Assembly (NCBI GenBank): GCA_046154695.1
Contig: JBJXFI010000273.1
Span: forward strand, 1-37,206
Direction of reading: 5' to 3'
Source of the DNA: DALYLB01 sp046154695
GTDB lineage: Bacteria > Acidobacteriota > Blastocatellia > RBC074
DNA: 37,206 nucleotides
The notes beneath the pieces were generated by a model, which saw nothing but the letters and a program-made list of their open reading frames with translations, did not search any database and was not told where the DNA came from. Below, in pieces: positions 25,622-33,318 of the stretch. Numbering within the stretch: the first letter of the stretch is position 1; every line of letters begins with the position of its first letter. Position numbers and translations under genes: made by a program.

Positions 25622-25716
25622 GCATCCATCAGACACTCTCAGAAAAAGACCGGGCCTCGAACGAAACCGCTTCCGGCGCGCGACCCGCCGCACTCTTCAC
25701 ACCCGCCCTCACACTC

Positions 25717-25740
25717 GGCACAAGCTGGACAGCTTGTGCC
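25717..25740. repeat. Dispersed palindrome P1, copy 3
   Basis: GGCACAAGCTG and CAGCTTGTGCC separated by GA, only 95 bp from copy 2. Both copies sit in the 216-bp spacer between the second dehydratase gene and the receptor gene; nothing else is visible in that spacer. Confidence 0.8.
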
Positions 25741-25793
25741 ACCATTTATTGTTAAAGATATCGTAGCGCCTCTCGATTCCGTTGATAACGGGT

Positions 25794-27221
25794 TCAACTC
25801 CACAACCGGTCATTGACTCGATCCTTGTCCCACTCGGGCGTCGGCTCGAAATAACCGGGATGATCGGGATGCAGATGCTGCTTGATGACTTCGGGCACCA
25901 GGTCGTCAATCCCCAGCCCCGGCTCCTCGGGAACCGGCGCGAAGCCTTTCTCGACCAGCGGCGTGCGTACCTTGACCATCTTCTCCCACCAGTCGACGTC
26001 GATCGAATGATGCTCAAGCGCCACGAAGTTCTCGGTCGCCGCCGCGCAGTGCACATTGGCGCGAAACGAAATCGGAGAACCGGCAAAGTGCATCGCCATT
26101 GGAACGCCGTGCTCCATTGCGTAATCCCCGATCTTCTTGGTCTCGAGCAGCCCCCCGGACGAGGCCAGGTCGGGATGGATCATGTCCACCGCCCCCATAT
26201 CGATCAGCTTGATGAACTCTTCCTTCAGATAAATATCCTCGCCGGTCAGAATCGGCGTCGTCGTGGACTCCTTGATCTGTTTGAGCAGCGCGCCGTATTG
26301 CCAGGGAACCATATCCTCCATCCAGGCCAGATTATGCTTCTCCATGGCGCGGGCGAGCTTGATACAACTGTTGACGCTGATATGCCCGTAATGATCGGTC
26401 GAGAGGGGAACCTCCATCCCGATCACCGAGCGGATCTCTCCGACGAAGTTCGAAAGGATCTCGGCTCCCTTGTCGGTGATTTCGATTCCCGTGAAGGGAT
26501 GCTGTGTCGAACGATACGCCGGGCTCGTCGTGTCGAATCCGAGCGGCGCGGAGAGGGTGCCGGGAATTCCCCGCAGCAGGCCGATGCCGAAGTCCTGCTT
26601 GAGAAAGGTGATCCCGCGGTCCATGCGCTCCCTGAGGCGCTTGCCCGCCGTCGCCCCATCGGGCGGGGCCCCGGGCTGGCGCTGCAATCCGGCCGGCCCT
26701 TCCGTCGTGTCCGCGTAAAGACGAACCCGGTCGCGAAACTTTCCGCCGAGCATCTGATGGGCTGGAACGCCGTATGCTTTCCCCGCCAGATCCCAGAGCG
26801 CCATCTCGACTCCGCAGACGCCTCCCGCCTGGCGCGCATGGTGGCCGAACTGCTTGATCTTTCGAAACAGCTTGTCGACGCTGCAGGGATTCTCTCCCAG
26901 CAAACGGCTCTTGAGGATCAGCGCATAGGTCTTGCTGCCGCCATCGCGAACCTCTCCGTATCCCGAGATTCCCTGATTGGTGTCGATCCGGATCAGCGGA
27001 ACATTCATCGGCGCCCCGGTGATGACCGCGATTCGCAGATCCGTGATCCTGAGCTGCGACGGGATCGAGTTTCGCTGCACATTCCTGACGGCTCCCTCGA
27101 TCTCTCCCTCCGTGAGCCACGAGGCTCCCCCGAGCATCGCGGCACCGCCTCCCAGCGACTTCAAAAATGACCGGCGATCCCGGCGGCTCTCCTCCCACAG
27201 CCTGCGAACCGATGATTTCAT
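25794..27221 (-). CDS. Tat-exported mandelate racemase/enolase-superfamily dehydratase
   Basis: A 475-residue enzyme of the mandelate racemase subgroup. Metal ligands are D276 (STDHYGH), E302 (MEDMVP) and E328 (TGEDI). The His-Asp dyad is D351 (HPDLASSGG) with H378 (MAMHFAGSP). This set abstracts an alpha-proton from a sugar acid, usually followed by dehydration to a 2-keto-3-deoxy acid. The N-terminus has a clear twin-arginine signal (RRSFLKS at 16-22 plus a Gly/Ala-rich core), so the folded enzyme should be exported. A GTG lies one codon before the ATG; the ATG at 27221 is preferred because GGGAGG is then five nucleotides away. It is the first gene after a near-consensus promoter. The catalytic lysine expected before the first metal ligand is not obvious, so the substrate is open. 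Confidence 0.87.
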   Translation of the reverse strand: MKSSVRRLWEESRRDRRSFLKSLGGGAAMLGGASWLTEGEIEGAVRNVQRNSIPSQLRITDLRIAVITGAPMNVPLIRIDTNQGISGYGEVRDGGSKTYALILKSRLLGENPCSVDKLFRKIKQFGHHARQAGGVCGVEMALWDLAGKAYGVPAHQMLGGKFRDRVRLYADTTEGPAGLQRQPGAPPDGATAGKRLRERMDRGITFLKQDFGIGLLRGIPGTLSAPLGFDTTSPAYRSTQHPFTGIEITDKGAEILSNFVGEIRSVIGMEVPLSTDHYGHISVNSCIKLARAMEKHNLAWMEDMVPWQYGALLKQIKESTTTPILTGEDIYLKEEFIKLIDMGAVDMIHPDLASSGGLLETKKIGDYAMEHGVPMAMHFAGSPISFRANVHCAAATENFVALEHHSIDVDWWEKMVKVRTPLVEKGFAPVPEEPGLGIDDLVPEVIKQHLHPDHPGYFEPTPEWDKDRVNDRLWS

Positions 27222-27500
27222 CACGGCCTCCCATTCTGCCCGTCACCCCATTGGGCGAAGCGAAAACACACGCGCCTTGCTCCTCAAAGGGTCCCTTCCC
27301 GGGAAATTGGAGGGCACTGCGATCCGGAACCCTGGGCGAATCATTGACGCCTCATGGTTCACAAACCGTACCCTCTCACGAACCCAATAAGCATCTGCAA
27401 AGCCAGCAGTTTTCCTGCTTCAATTTTTGATATTGTTGATGATTGTAAAGAATGCCCGGACCTGTGTGCGCGACGGACGCTCTCGTCCTCGACAAGGCGG

Positions 27501-27529
27501 GTTATAGCACGTGGTATGACCAGTGTCAA
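27501..27529 (-). promoter_or_regulatory. Near-consensus sigma-70 promoter of the sugar-acid cluster
   Basis: On the minus strand a perfect TTGACA (27524-27529), a 17-nt spacer and TATAAC (27501-27506). Transcription would start near 27494 and run into the Tat-exported dehydratase gene. A promoter this strong is expected to need a repressor, and a palindrome lies in the spacer. Confidence 0.7.
27512..27522. promoter_or_regulatory. TGGT-N3-ACCA palindrome, GntR/FadR-type operator candidate
   Basis: TGGTATGACCA lies entirely between the -35 and -10 boxes. The TGGT-N3-ACCA pattern is the half-site arrangement described for FadR-subfamily GntR repressors such as PdhR and LldR; related uronate regulators use similar TGGT...ACCA sites. 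Binding would occlude RNA polymerase. No GntR gene is present in the window. Confidence 0.45.
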
Positions 27530-27624
27530 TTTTTAATGGGCTGCACACGGAGGAAGAGAGACAGACCGCGACGCGAATTGCGACGGCCGGCCGCTTGCGA
27601 AGCACGCGTCGAATTCAGTGGAGG

Positions 27625-28929
27625 CTATTTTCCGGTGATCTTGTAGATCTTGTCCCGCCAGACGACGATGATCGAGCGCTTGTCGAAATAGGGTTTGAGC
27701 TGGGGTTCCTGTTCGAGGACGCGTTGAAACTCGGCGCTGCCGTGGATCAGTTTCGTGATGCGCCACTGCATCTCGGGTTTGTATTCCTGATCGATCCAGG
27801 TTCCGTCCTCGAAGCGGAAGACGCGATTATGAATGCGGACGATCAGAAAGTGGGCGGTCTCATCTTCGGCGGCCGGGGCCGCGGAGTTGGCGTCCTTGTC
27901 GGAGGCCTTTCGCGCGGGAGCGAAGGCGATGGCGCGATCGAGCAGGCTGGGTCTTGCCGAAGAGGTCGCGCGTTCCGGCTGCCGGTCGCGTCGTTTGGCG
28001 GCGCTGGTCGAAATGGTGCGCATCGGGTTGTCTTCGGGTGACGGGCCGAGGCGGCTCGGTTCCTCCTGCGCGGCATCCAGTGTGGCCACGATCGCGGGCG
28101 GCGGAGCCGGAGGCGGCTGCGAGGTGAAGGCCTGCGGCAAGTCGTTGAAGTTCACGGGACGCGACGAGGCCGCGGGCGGAACCACGGCGGCGGTCACCCC
28201 CTGCATGCTCAGCTTTTTCGAAAGTTCGGTGGAGGCGATTTCCCGCGCGCCGGGGTCCGCCCCCGGCAGCGGGGTCACTTCCGGAATCGGAATCCGGCCG
28301 CCGCCTGCCCTGTACTCGGCCCCGGGCGCCGCCAGCGATCCCAGCGGAGAAGCCTCCGGACGCGCCTCACTTTCATTTGAAGTTTGGGTGGCGCGTGTAT
28401 CGCCCAGGCCGCCGCCGGAGGCCGGCGTATCCGGCTGCACCGCGATGAGGGGAGCGGATCTCTCCGCCGGTTCGGTGGAACGAATGGCCAGCCAGGGCTG
28501 CGCGACCACCGCCAGAATCAGAATCGCCGCCGCCGTGCCCGCAAGGCCCATCGTCTGCCAATCCCATCTCCATTCCCGCGGATCGAGCCATTCGGAGAGC
28601 CGCTTCCGGATCTCCAGCCATCGCCAATGGCCGCCCTTGGCGGCCTCGCGCGCGGGCACGATGACCGGTTCGCTCTCCGGAATCAGCCGCGAGAGCGCAA
28701 TCAGATGGCCGCGACAGTGCGCGCAACCGGACAGGTGCTGTTCAAAATCGCCGCGCGAGACCCTGCCCAGCCCGTTCTCCAGATAAGCGCCCGCCTGGTC
28801 GGCATCGAATCCGTCGCAGGCCGCCGCCGGCGATCCGCCTTGTTTTAGATGACGTCGCAGCATCAGATCGAATTCGCCGTCGAACTCGCCGTCGAATCTC
28901 GATGCTGTGTTGGTACGTTCGAGAGCCAC
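27625..28929 (-). CDS. Anti-sigma factor-like membrane protein
   Basis: A 434-residue single-pass membrane protein. Residues 45-80 form a putative zinc-finger anti-sigma domain with H65, C69 and C72 (HLSGCAHC). A transmembrane helix spans about 127-149. A long Pro/Ala/Ser-rich periplasmic linker (150-360) leads to a conserved C-terminal domain (about 365-434) of unknown function, with IHNRVFRFEDGTWIDQEYKP. The gene directly follows a sigma-factor gene, the classical order for a sigma/anti-sigma pair; the N-terminal part would hold the sigma factor inactive until the outer domain senses an envelope signal. The start codon is GTG with GAGGT upstream. The histidine-cysteine spacing resembles zf-HC2 proteins, but the first Cys/His of the motif is not certain. 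Confidence 0.75.
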   Translation of the reverse strand: MALERTNTASRFDGEFDGEFDLMLRRHLKQGGSPAAACDGFDADQAGAYLENGLGRVSRGDFEQHLSGCAHCRGHLIALSRLIPESEPVIVPAREAAKGGHWRWLEIRKRLSEWLDPREWRWDWQTMGLAGTAAAILILAVVAQPWLAIRSTEPAERSAPLIAVQPDTPASGGGLGDTRATQTSNESEARPEASPLGSLAAPGAEYRAGGGRIPIPEVTPLPGADPGAREIASTELSKKLSMQGVTAAVVPPAASSRPVNFNDLPQAFTSQPPPAPPPAIVATLDAAQEEPSRLGPSPEDNPMRTISTSAAKRRDRQPERATSSARPSLLDRAIAFAPARKASDKDANSAAPAAEDETAHFLIVRIHNRVFRFEDGTWIDQEYKPEMQWRITKLIHGSAEFQRVLEQEPQLKPYFDKRSIIVVWRDKIYKITGK

Positions 28930-29117
28930 CGTTGATTACCTCATTGATGAGTCGTGATTAAAGAGTGCTCTTCTTCCTGTGTTCCCGTATTCCTGTGGGA
29001 CAGTAGGCAGCCATCGGATGTCCCTTTCTAACAAAAGTCCCCGGGATTCTCACGCCCCGCGGATTGAACGCGGGAACCGGTCCGCCTTGCGCGGTCTCGT
29101 TTCGGGCCCGGGGGCCG

Positions 29118-30044
29118 TCAGGGCACGCGCTCGGCCGAAGCGCTCTTCACGCTGCCGAGCAGCCCCCGCACATCCAGTTCGGTTCTCGCGGCGATCTGCA
29201 GGCATTCAGCGACTTCCGCGCGGCGCAGCCCATGGCTTCGCTGCAGTATCTCCTCCGTCCGGCGCTTGATCTCGCGTTGCGCGCGCGCCAGCCACCGGCT
29301 GATGGTCGCCTCGTGAACCTGCATCATGAGGCCGATCTCCCGAAGCGTCAGATCGTCGAAATAGTAATAATTCAGGAGCAGTCGATCCTTGGGCTCCATC
29401 TCGGCGAAGGCGCGGGTCATCGACTCTTCGGTCGCCCGGCGAAGGCGCGCATCCTCGATATCATCGGGCGCGGCCATCGGCACGGAAAGACCGCTGTTCG
29501 CATAGCTCGCGGACTCATTGGCCAGCCGGTCGAATTCGGAGACCTCTTCGACCTGCTCGAACCGGGCCGTCTGGCGCTTCCGGTCGATAAAGCATTGATA
29601 GACCACCGCCCGCAGCCAGCCGCCCAGGCTTCCCCGCCCGGAATAGTGGGAGAGTTTTCCCACGCGTCGGTCGCCGTCCATCCGCACCCCGAAAAGCTCT
29701 CCAAACACGAACTGCGTCACATCCTCGGCTTCCGCTTCGTCGCGGGTCAGCGCCCGGGCCGCTCCCTGCATGGAATGCCGGTATTCGGTCTCGAACGCCA
29801 TCCAGGCGGCCTCATCCCCCTTTTCACAGGCGATCGCCAGGCATAACTCCTGCGCGCGAATGTTCGCGAGCAGACGCTTGCCCTCTCCCGGATCACGCTC
29901 CGCATCCCGCCCGAGTTCCCGCAAACCAATTGCCGCGAGCCGTTCAGCGAACTCCCGTTCGGTTACTCCGTATTGCCGCTCGACCAGCTTCCACAAGTCG
30001 GCAATCGGCCCGGCATATCGTGTAATAAAGTCTTCTATGTTCAT
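29118..30044 (-). CDS. Sigma-70 family (ECF-like) RNA polymerase sigma factor
   Basis: A protein of about 308 residues. Region 2 spans about residues 70-158 (EAEDVTQFVFGELFG...LGGWLRAVVYQCFIDRKR), and region 4 about 205-265 with the helix-turn-helix LTLREIGLMMQVHEATISRWLARA. There is no region 3, as in ECF factors. The 70-residue N-terminal extension and a 40-residue C-terminal tail are longer than in ordinary ECF factors of about 190 residues. The start is uncertain: ATGs exist at 30044, 30086 and 30158, none with a good Shine-Dalgarno; 30044 is chosen because the upstream residues look non-conserved. The next gene encodes an anti-sigma-like membrane protein 188 bp downstream, its likely regulator. 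Target promoters are unknown. Confidence 0.85.
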   Translation of the reverse strand: MNIEDFITRYAGPIADLWKLVERQYGVTEREFAERLAAIGLRELGRDAERDPGEGKRLLANIRAQELCLAIACEKGDEAAWMAFETEYRHSMQGAARALTRDEAEAEDVTQFVFGELFGVRMDGDRRVGKLSHYSGRGSLGGWLRAVVYQCFIDRKRQTARFEQVEEVSEFDRLANESASYANSGLSVPMAAPDDIEDARLRRATEESMTRAFAEMEPKDRLLLNYYYFDDLTLREIGLMMQVHEATISRWLARAQREIKRRTEEILQRSHGLRRAEVAECLQIAARTELDVRGLLGSVKSASAERVP

Positions 30045-30274
30045 CCAGCAATTCCGGCATTCGGCGCCTGCCAGCAAAACGTCCATGGCTTCGGGGGGCG
30101 AAGCCGGCGGTATTCTAAATCGAAGACTCTGAGATTCAAACAAAAGATTTGCTCTCATCCTTTATCACACTACCACATCACAAGACATCCCACGACCACA
30201 TCGCACTGGCGCCCGGCAACGCGCAGCTCCCCGATCTCGCGCGGATCGGAGGTTCGGGCCATTCCTCCTCGCCC

Positions 30275-30976
30275 TTATTCGGGGGCAATTTGGTCCGAGA
30301 ACCGGCGGACAAGATCCGCGCGAACCCGGCCGTCGAGCCGGTGGCCTTCGCGCACGGCGCTTCCGAGATGAAAAGCGCGAATCCCGGTGTGGCGGGAAAA
30401 CAGGTCCACGGCCTCGGCGTCGGTCCCGCCCCCGACCAGCATTCCGATCTCGGGCCGTGCCGCCCGCTCCCATTGTTCGAACCGTCCGAGTTTCGCCGCC
30501 CAGGGCTCCGGCCCGCCGCTTGTCAGAATACAGTCGATCTGTGAATGGCGTTTGAGTTCCATGATCGCCGGCAAGGGATCGGGCAGTTCCTCGAACGCCC
30601 GGTGAAAGGTCGCCCGGACGCGCGGGGCGCTCGCCAGCAATCTGGCGAGCGTCGTATGGTCGATCGATCCGCCGCGCAAAAACCCGAAAACGAGTCCGTC
30701 GATCGGTAATTCGGTGAATGAACGGGCGAGATCGCACAATCTTTCAATCTTTTTTTCGGCATGCGGCGTCTCCGAGAGAAAAAAGGTCTCTTCCTCCCGC
30801 AGCATGACCCGTGCCGGGACCTTGACGGCATCCACAATGGCCCGCACCAGTTCCCTGTCCGGGGTCAGGCCCCCAACCTCATAATGGCTGATAATCTCCA
30901 ATCGGGTGGCGCCGCCGGCCTCGGCGGCCCGGGCGTCTTCGATCGAGGTGACGATGACTTCCAGAATGGGTGACAT
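30275..30976 (-). CDS. cutC: CutC family protein
   Basis: A 233-residue TIM-barrel protein of the CutC family. The N-terminal signature LEVIVTSIEDARAAEAGGATRLEI, followed by GGLTPDRELV, and the central DGLVFGFL and TFHRAFEE strands are diagnostic. CutC was named for copper tolerance in Escherichia coli, but a metal-transport role is not established and an enzymatic role is likely from the fold. It lies between mscL and the sigma factor on the same strand, with 74 bp to mscL and 230 bp to the sigma gene, so linkage to either is loose. No Shine-Dalgarno is seen before the ATG. The 230-bp downstream spacer shows nothing I can name. Confidence 0.92.
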   Translation of the reverse strand: MSPILEVIVTSIEDARAAEAGGATRLEIISHYEVGGLTPDRELVRAIVDAVKVPARVMLREEETFFLSETPHAEKKIERLCDLARSFTELPIDGLVFGFLRGGSIDHTTLARLLASAPRVRATFHRAFEELPDPLPAIMELKRHSQIDCILTSGGPEPWAAKLGRFEQWERAARPEIGMLVGGGTDAEAVDLFSRHTGIRAFHLGSAVREGHRLDGRVRADLVRRFSDQIAPE

Positions 30977-31050
30977 AGGAGTCCGGGAACGCGGCGCGGG
31001 CTCAATTCCTTCGCGCCTTCGTGGTTTGTCCCAATCTATTTCACTCTGAT

Positions 31051-31434
31051 TTAGCGCTTGAGCAGGTCGCGGATCTCGGCGAGCAGCGCTTCGCTCGGTG
31101 TCGGGGGCGCGGGCGGCGCGGCCTTCCGTAAATTGTTATACGCCTTGACGATCATGAAGATGACCAGGGCGATGATGAGAAAATCAAGGATATTCTGGAG
31201 GAAGTGTCCATATTTGAGGGCGACCTCGACGACTTTATCCCCCTCGACCTGTGTGCCGAGGACGTATTTCATGCCGGTCAGATCGACCCCGCCCATAACC
31301 TTGCCGAGGATGGGAGAGATCAGGTCGTCGACGAATGAGGAAACGATCTTTCCAAAGGCGCCTCCAATGATCACGCCAACCGCCAGATCCATGACATTGC
31401 CCCTGTTGATAAACTCCTTGAATTCACTCCACAT
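31051..31434 (-). CDS. mscL: Large-conductance mechanosensitive channel MscL
   Basis: A 127-residue inner-membrane channel that opens under membrane tension and releases solutes on osmotic downshock. It has the family layout: the N-terminal amphipathic helix (WSEFKEFINRGNV), TM1 (MDLAVGVIIGGAFGKIVSSFVDDLI) with its glycine-rich pore lining, a periplasmic loop, TM2 (FLIIALVIFMIVKAYN) and the C-terminal bundle (PSEALLAEIRDLLKR). Length is normal. AGGAGG about 10 nt upstream fixes the start. A candidate promoter lies at 31589-31618, back-to-back with that of the outer-membrane barrel gene. Confidence 0.97.
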   Translation of the reverse strand: MWSEFKEFINRGNVMDLAVGVIIGGAFGKIVSSFVDDLISPILGKVMGGVDLTGMKYVLGTQVEGDKVVEVALKYGHFLQNILDFLIIALVIFMIVKAYNNLRKAAPPAPPTPSEALLAEIRDLLKR

Positions 31435-31588
31435 AATATTCGATCCTCCTGGTCGTTATTGGTGCTCGCATGCCGCCATTGGCCCCGATTGCCGTCGTCT
31501 GCGCGGACGAATGCATGCGGGCGCGCGGGATGGCGCCATTCTCGCGGCCGGTCGGGGAGTCTGGTTGTTTGGGAAATTGACCGGCGCC

Positions 31589-31618
31589 AGTCTACTTCAT
31601 GGAAATCCGCTCCGTCAA
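31589..31618 (-). promoter_or_regulatory. Candidate mscL promoter
   Basis: On the minus strand TTGACG (31613-31618), an 18-nt spacer and TAGACT (31589-31594). The -35 matches consensus at five positions and the -10 at four. Confidence 0.4.
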
Positions 31619-31629
31619 AAACTCCGTAG

Positions 31630-31658
31630 CTGACAAAGAAGCCCTTTATTCGTACAAT
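31630..31658 (+). promoter_or_regulatory. Candidate promoter of the outer-membrane barrel gene
   Basis: CTGACA (31630-31635), a 17-nt spacer and TACAAT (31653-31658), each matching consensus at five of six positions. It lies upstream of both possible start codons of the barrel gene. Confidence 0.5.
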
Positions 31659-31826
31659 CCGCGGCTTGTATGAATTTCGGGGGAGACGCAGGGAGCTGGA
31701 CCGCGGATTTCCCGGCATCCGTATCAGAGGTCACAAATCATGAAATCGTTCCGGGATAGAATCGTCCCGCGTGAAGCAGGCGGGATCACAACGGATAAAT
31801 TCGAGACGAAGGAAGACACTGACATC

Positions 31827-33218
31827 ATGAAAATATCCCTAAACGGTCTGTTCAGAAGGTTCATGGCTTCGGCGCTGCTGTTTCTGCTGCCGGGAATCCT
31901 TTCGGCGTCCACATTCGCGCAGACGGCCGGGGGAGGCGGAATCGACCCACCCGAGCGGATCGCGCGAGCCGCCGCCCAAGGGCAGGCAATGGCGCCGGAA
32001 GCCGAAACCGTCGAGGAACAGGCGGGGACGCAGGCGCAGGGCGGCAACAATCGCGCCGCGAAGATTTCGGGGCGGGCCGGTTCCCGCAGCCGCAACGCGC
32101 CGAGACGGGACAATCTGCAGTCCTTCAAGATCATGAAAAATGCGCGGGCTTTGGTCGGGGGATACGAGCAGGGCGCAGGCATCGGTTTGGGGCTGGAGCT
32201 GACGACGGCCGACGCGATCAAGGGGGTGGAGTTGTATGCGCGCGCGATGAGCTCGACCCGCCTGTACCGGCAGGGAGAGGTCGGCGCAATCATCGGAAAC
32301 GAGACGACCCGCGGGCAGGTCTGGTTCAATTATCTGCGCCGGACGCGCGACCATTTTTACGGCATCGGACCACGGACGCAGCGGTCGGCCGAGACCAATT
32401 TTTCGATGGAGGCCCGCAGCTACAACGCGTCCTTCTCCCATTTCCTCACCCGGGATCTTGAGGCGGGCGTCTATGGGCGCGTCTCGAACACAGGGTCCTT
32501 TCGCGGAGAGAACGACGATGAGCCTGATATCAATCTGAACTTCACCGGCGATCCGCAGGCCGCCGACCCAACGAGATATTTGCCCGGATTGAACAGCAAC
32601 GCCAAGCTGTTTTCCATTGGGGTCTACGCCGAATTCGATAAACGCGACAACAAGCGCGGTCTGACGCGCGGGGCCTATCTGTATGGGCGCGTCGCGTCGA
32701 TCGATGGATTGAAGAATGGAAGCGCGTTTTCGAACTACGGCTGGATCGAGACGGAGCTCGACGCCCGCGTCTATATCCCGATCTTCAGCCACAAGACCTC
32801 GCTGGCGCTGCGCGGGTACACGGACCTGAAGGAGACGAAGAGCGGCGGTCAGATTCCGTTTTATGAGCTTTCGTTCCTCGGCGGCCGCAACTTCATTCGC
32901 GGGTTCGACAACTTCCGGTTTCGCGGCGAGAATTTCGCGCTCTTCTCCGGGGAGTTCCGACAGACGGTCTGGGCGCAGGAGGAGGACCAGGGCGTCGACG
33001 TCTTTGTCTTCACCGATACCGGCCAGGTCTGGGGCGACAACCGATCGAAGACCGATCCGCGGATCCGCGCCAACGACCCGTTCAAAAGCTCAAACTGGCG
33101 GGCCGGCGTCGGGGGCGGCGGGCAATACCGGTTCAGCAGGAGCACCGCGGTCCGATTCGAACTCGGGGCGACCAACGAGCGGAATCATTTCTATTTTTCT
33201 GTCTCGCGCGGGTTCTAG
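31827..33218 (+). CDS. BamA/Omp85-like outer-membrane barrel without POTRA domains
   Basis: A 463-residue outer-membrane protein. The ATG at 31827 gives a Sec signal peptide (residues 1-31, STFAQ); an in-frame ATG 29 codons upstream would bury it, although GAAGGAAG sits a rather long 12 nt before the chosen start. Residues 32-100 are low-complexity and basic. From about 105 on, the sequence alternates aromatic and polar residues as in a beta-barrel. The segment ELSFLGGRNFIRGFDNFRFRG (near 350) matches the conserved Omp85 motif with RGF that folds into the barrel lumen. It ends in SRGF with terminal Phe. Omp85 insertases carry POTRA domains, which are absent, so a role in BAM-type assembly is doubtful and substrate passage or a surface function is possible. 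Confidence 0.82.
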   Translation: MKISLNGLFRRFMASALLFLLPGILSASTFAQTAGGGGIDPPERIARAAAQGQAMAPEAETVEEQAGTQAQGGNNRAAKISGRAGSRSRNAPRRDNLQSFKIMKNARALVGGYEQGAGIGLGLELTTADAIKGVELYARAMSSTRLYRQGEVGAIIGNETTRGQVWFNYLRRTRDHFYGIGPRTQRSAETNFSMEARSYNASFSHFLTRDLEAGVYGRVSNTGSFRGENDDEPDINLNFTGDPQAADPTRYLPGLNSNAKLFSIGVYAEFDKRDNKRGLTRGAYLYGRVASIDGLKNGSAFSNYGWIETELDARVYIPIFSHKTSLALRGYTDLKETKSGGQIPFYELSFLGGRNFIRGFDNFRFRGENFALFSGEFRQTVWAQEEDQGVDVFVFTDTGQVWGDNRSKTDPRIRANDPFKSSNWRAGVGGGGQYRFSRSTAVRFELGATNERNHFYFSVSRGF

Positions 33219-33224
33219 ATTTGG

Positions 33225-33303
33225 AAAAGAATGGGATTGATGGGATTGATGGGATTGATGGGATTGATGAGAGCCCCATCCGTCCCATCAATCCCATTCT
33301 TTT
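33225..33303. terminator. Bidirectional terminator built on a 9-bp tandem repeat
   Basis: Four tandem copies of TGGGATTGA (33232-33267) are followed by a complementary stretch, so that exact 20-nt arms (33225-33244 and 33284-33303) can pair; other registers are possible because of the repeat. The plus-strand transcript of the barrel gene would end in TTCTTTTT, and the minus-strand transcript of the gamma-CA-like gene in a T-run as well. It sits between two convergent genes 16 bp from the end of the gamma-CA-like gene. Confidence 0.65.
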
Positions 33304-33318
33304 TGCCATTCCCGGCAA

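Larger units (their letters stand above)
27222..27624. other. Leader and promoter region of the sugar-acid cluster
   Basis: A 403-bp gap. It holds the promoter at 27501-27529 and a predicted leader of about 270 nt up to the dehydratase start. The leader has no recognisable riboswitch or attenuator fold by eye. No terminator with a T-tract was seen for the upstream anti-sigma gene. Confidence 0.45.
31435..31826. other. Divergent promoter region of mscL and the barrel gene
   Basis: A 392-bp non-coding region holding two divergent candidate promoters whose -35 boxes are only 11 bp apart, plus leaders of about 150 nt on each side. No gene is supported inside it. Confidence 0.5.
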
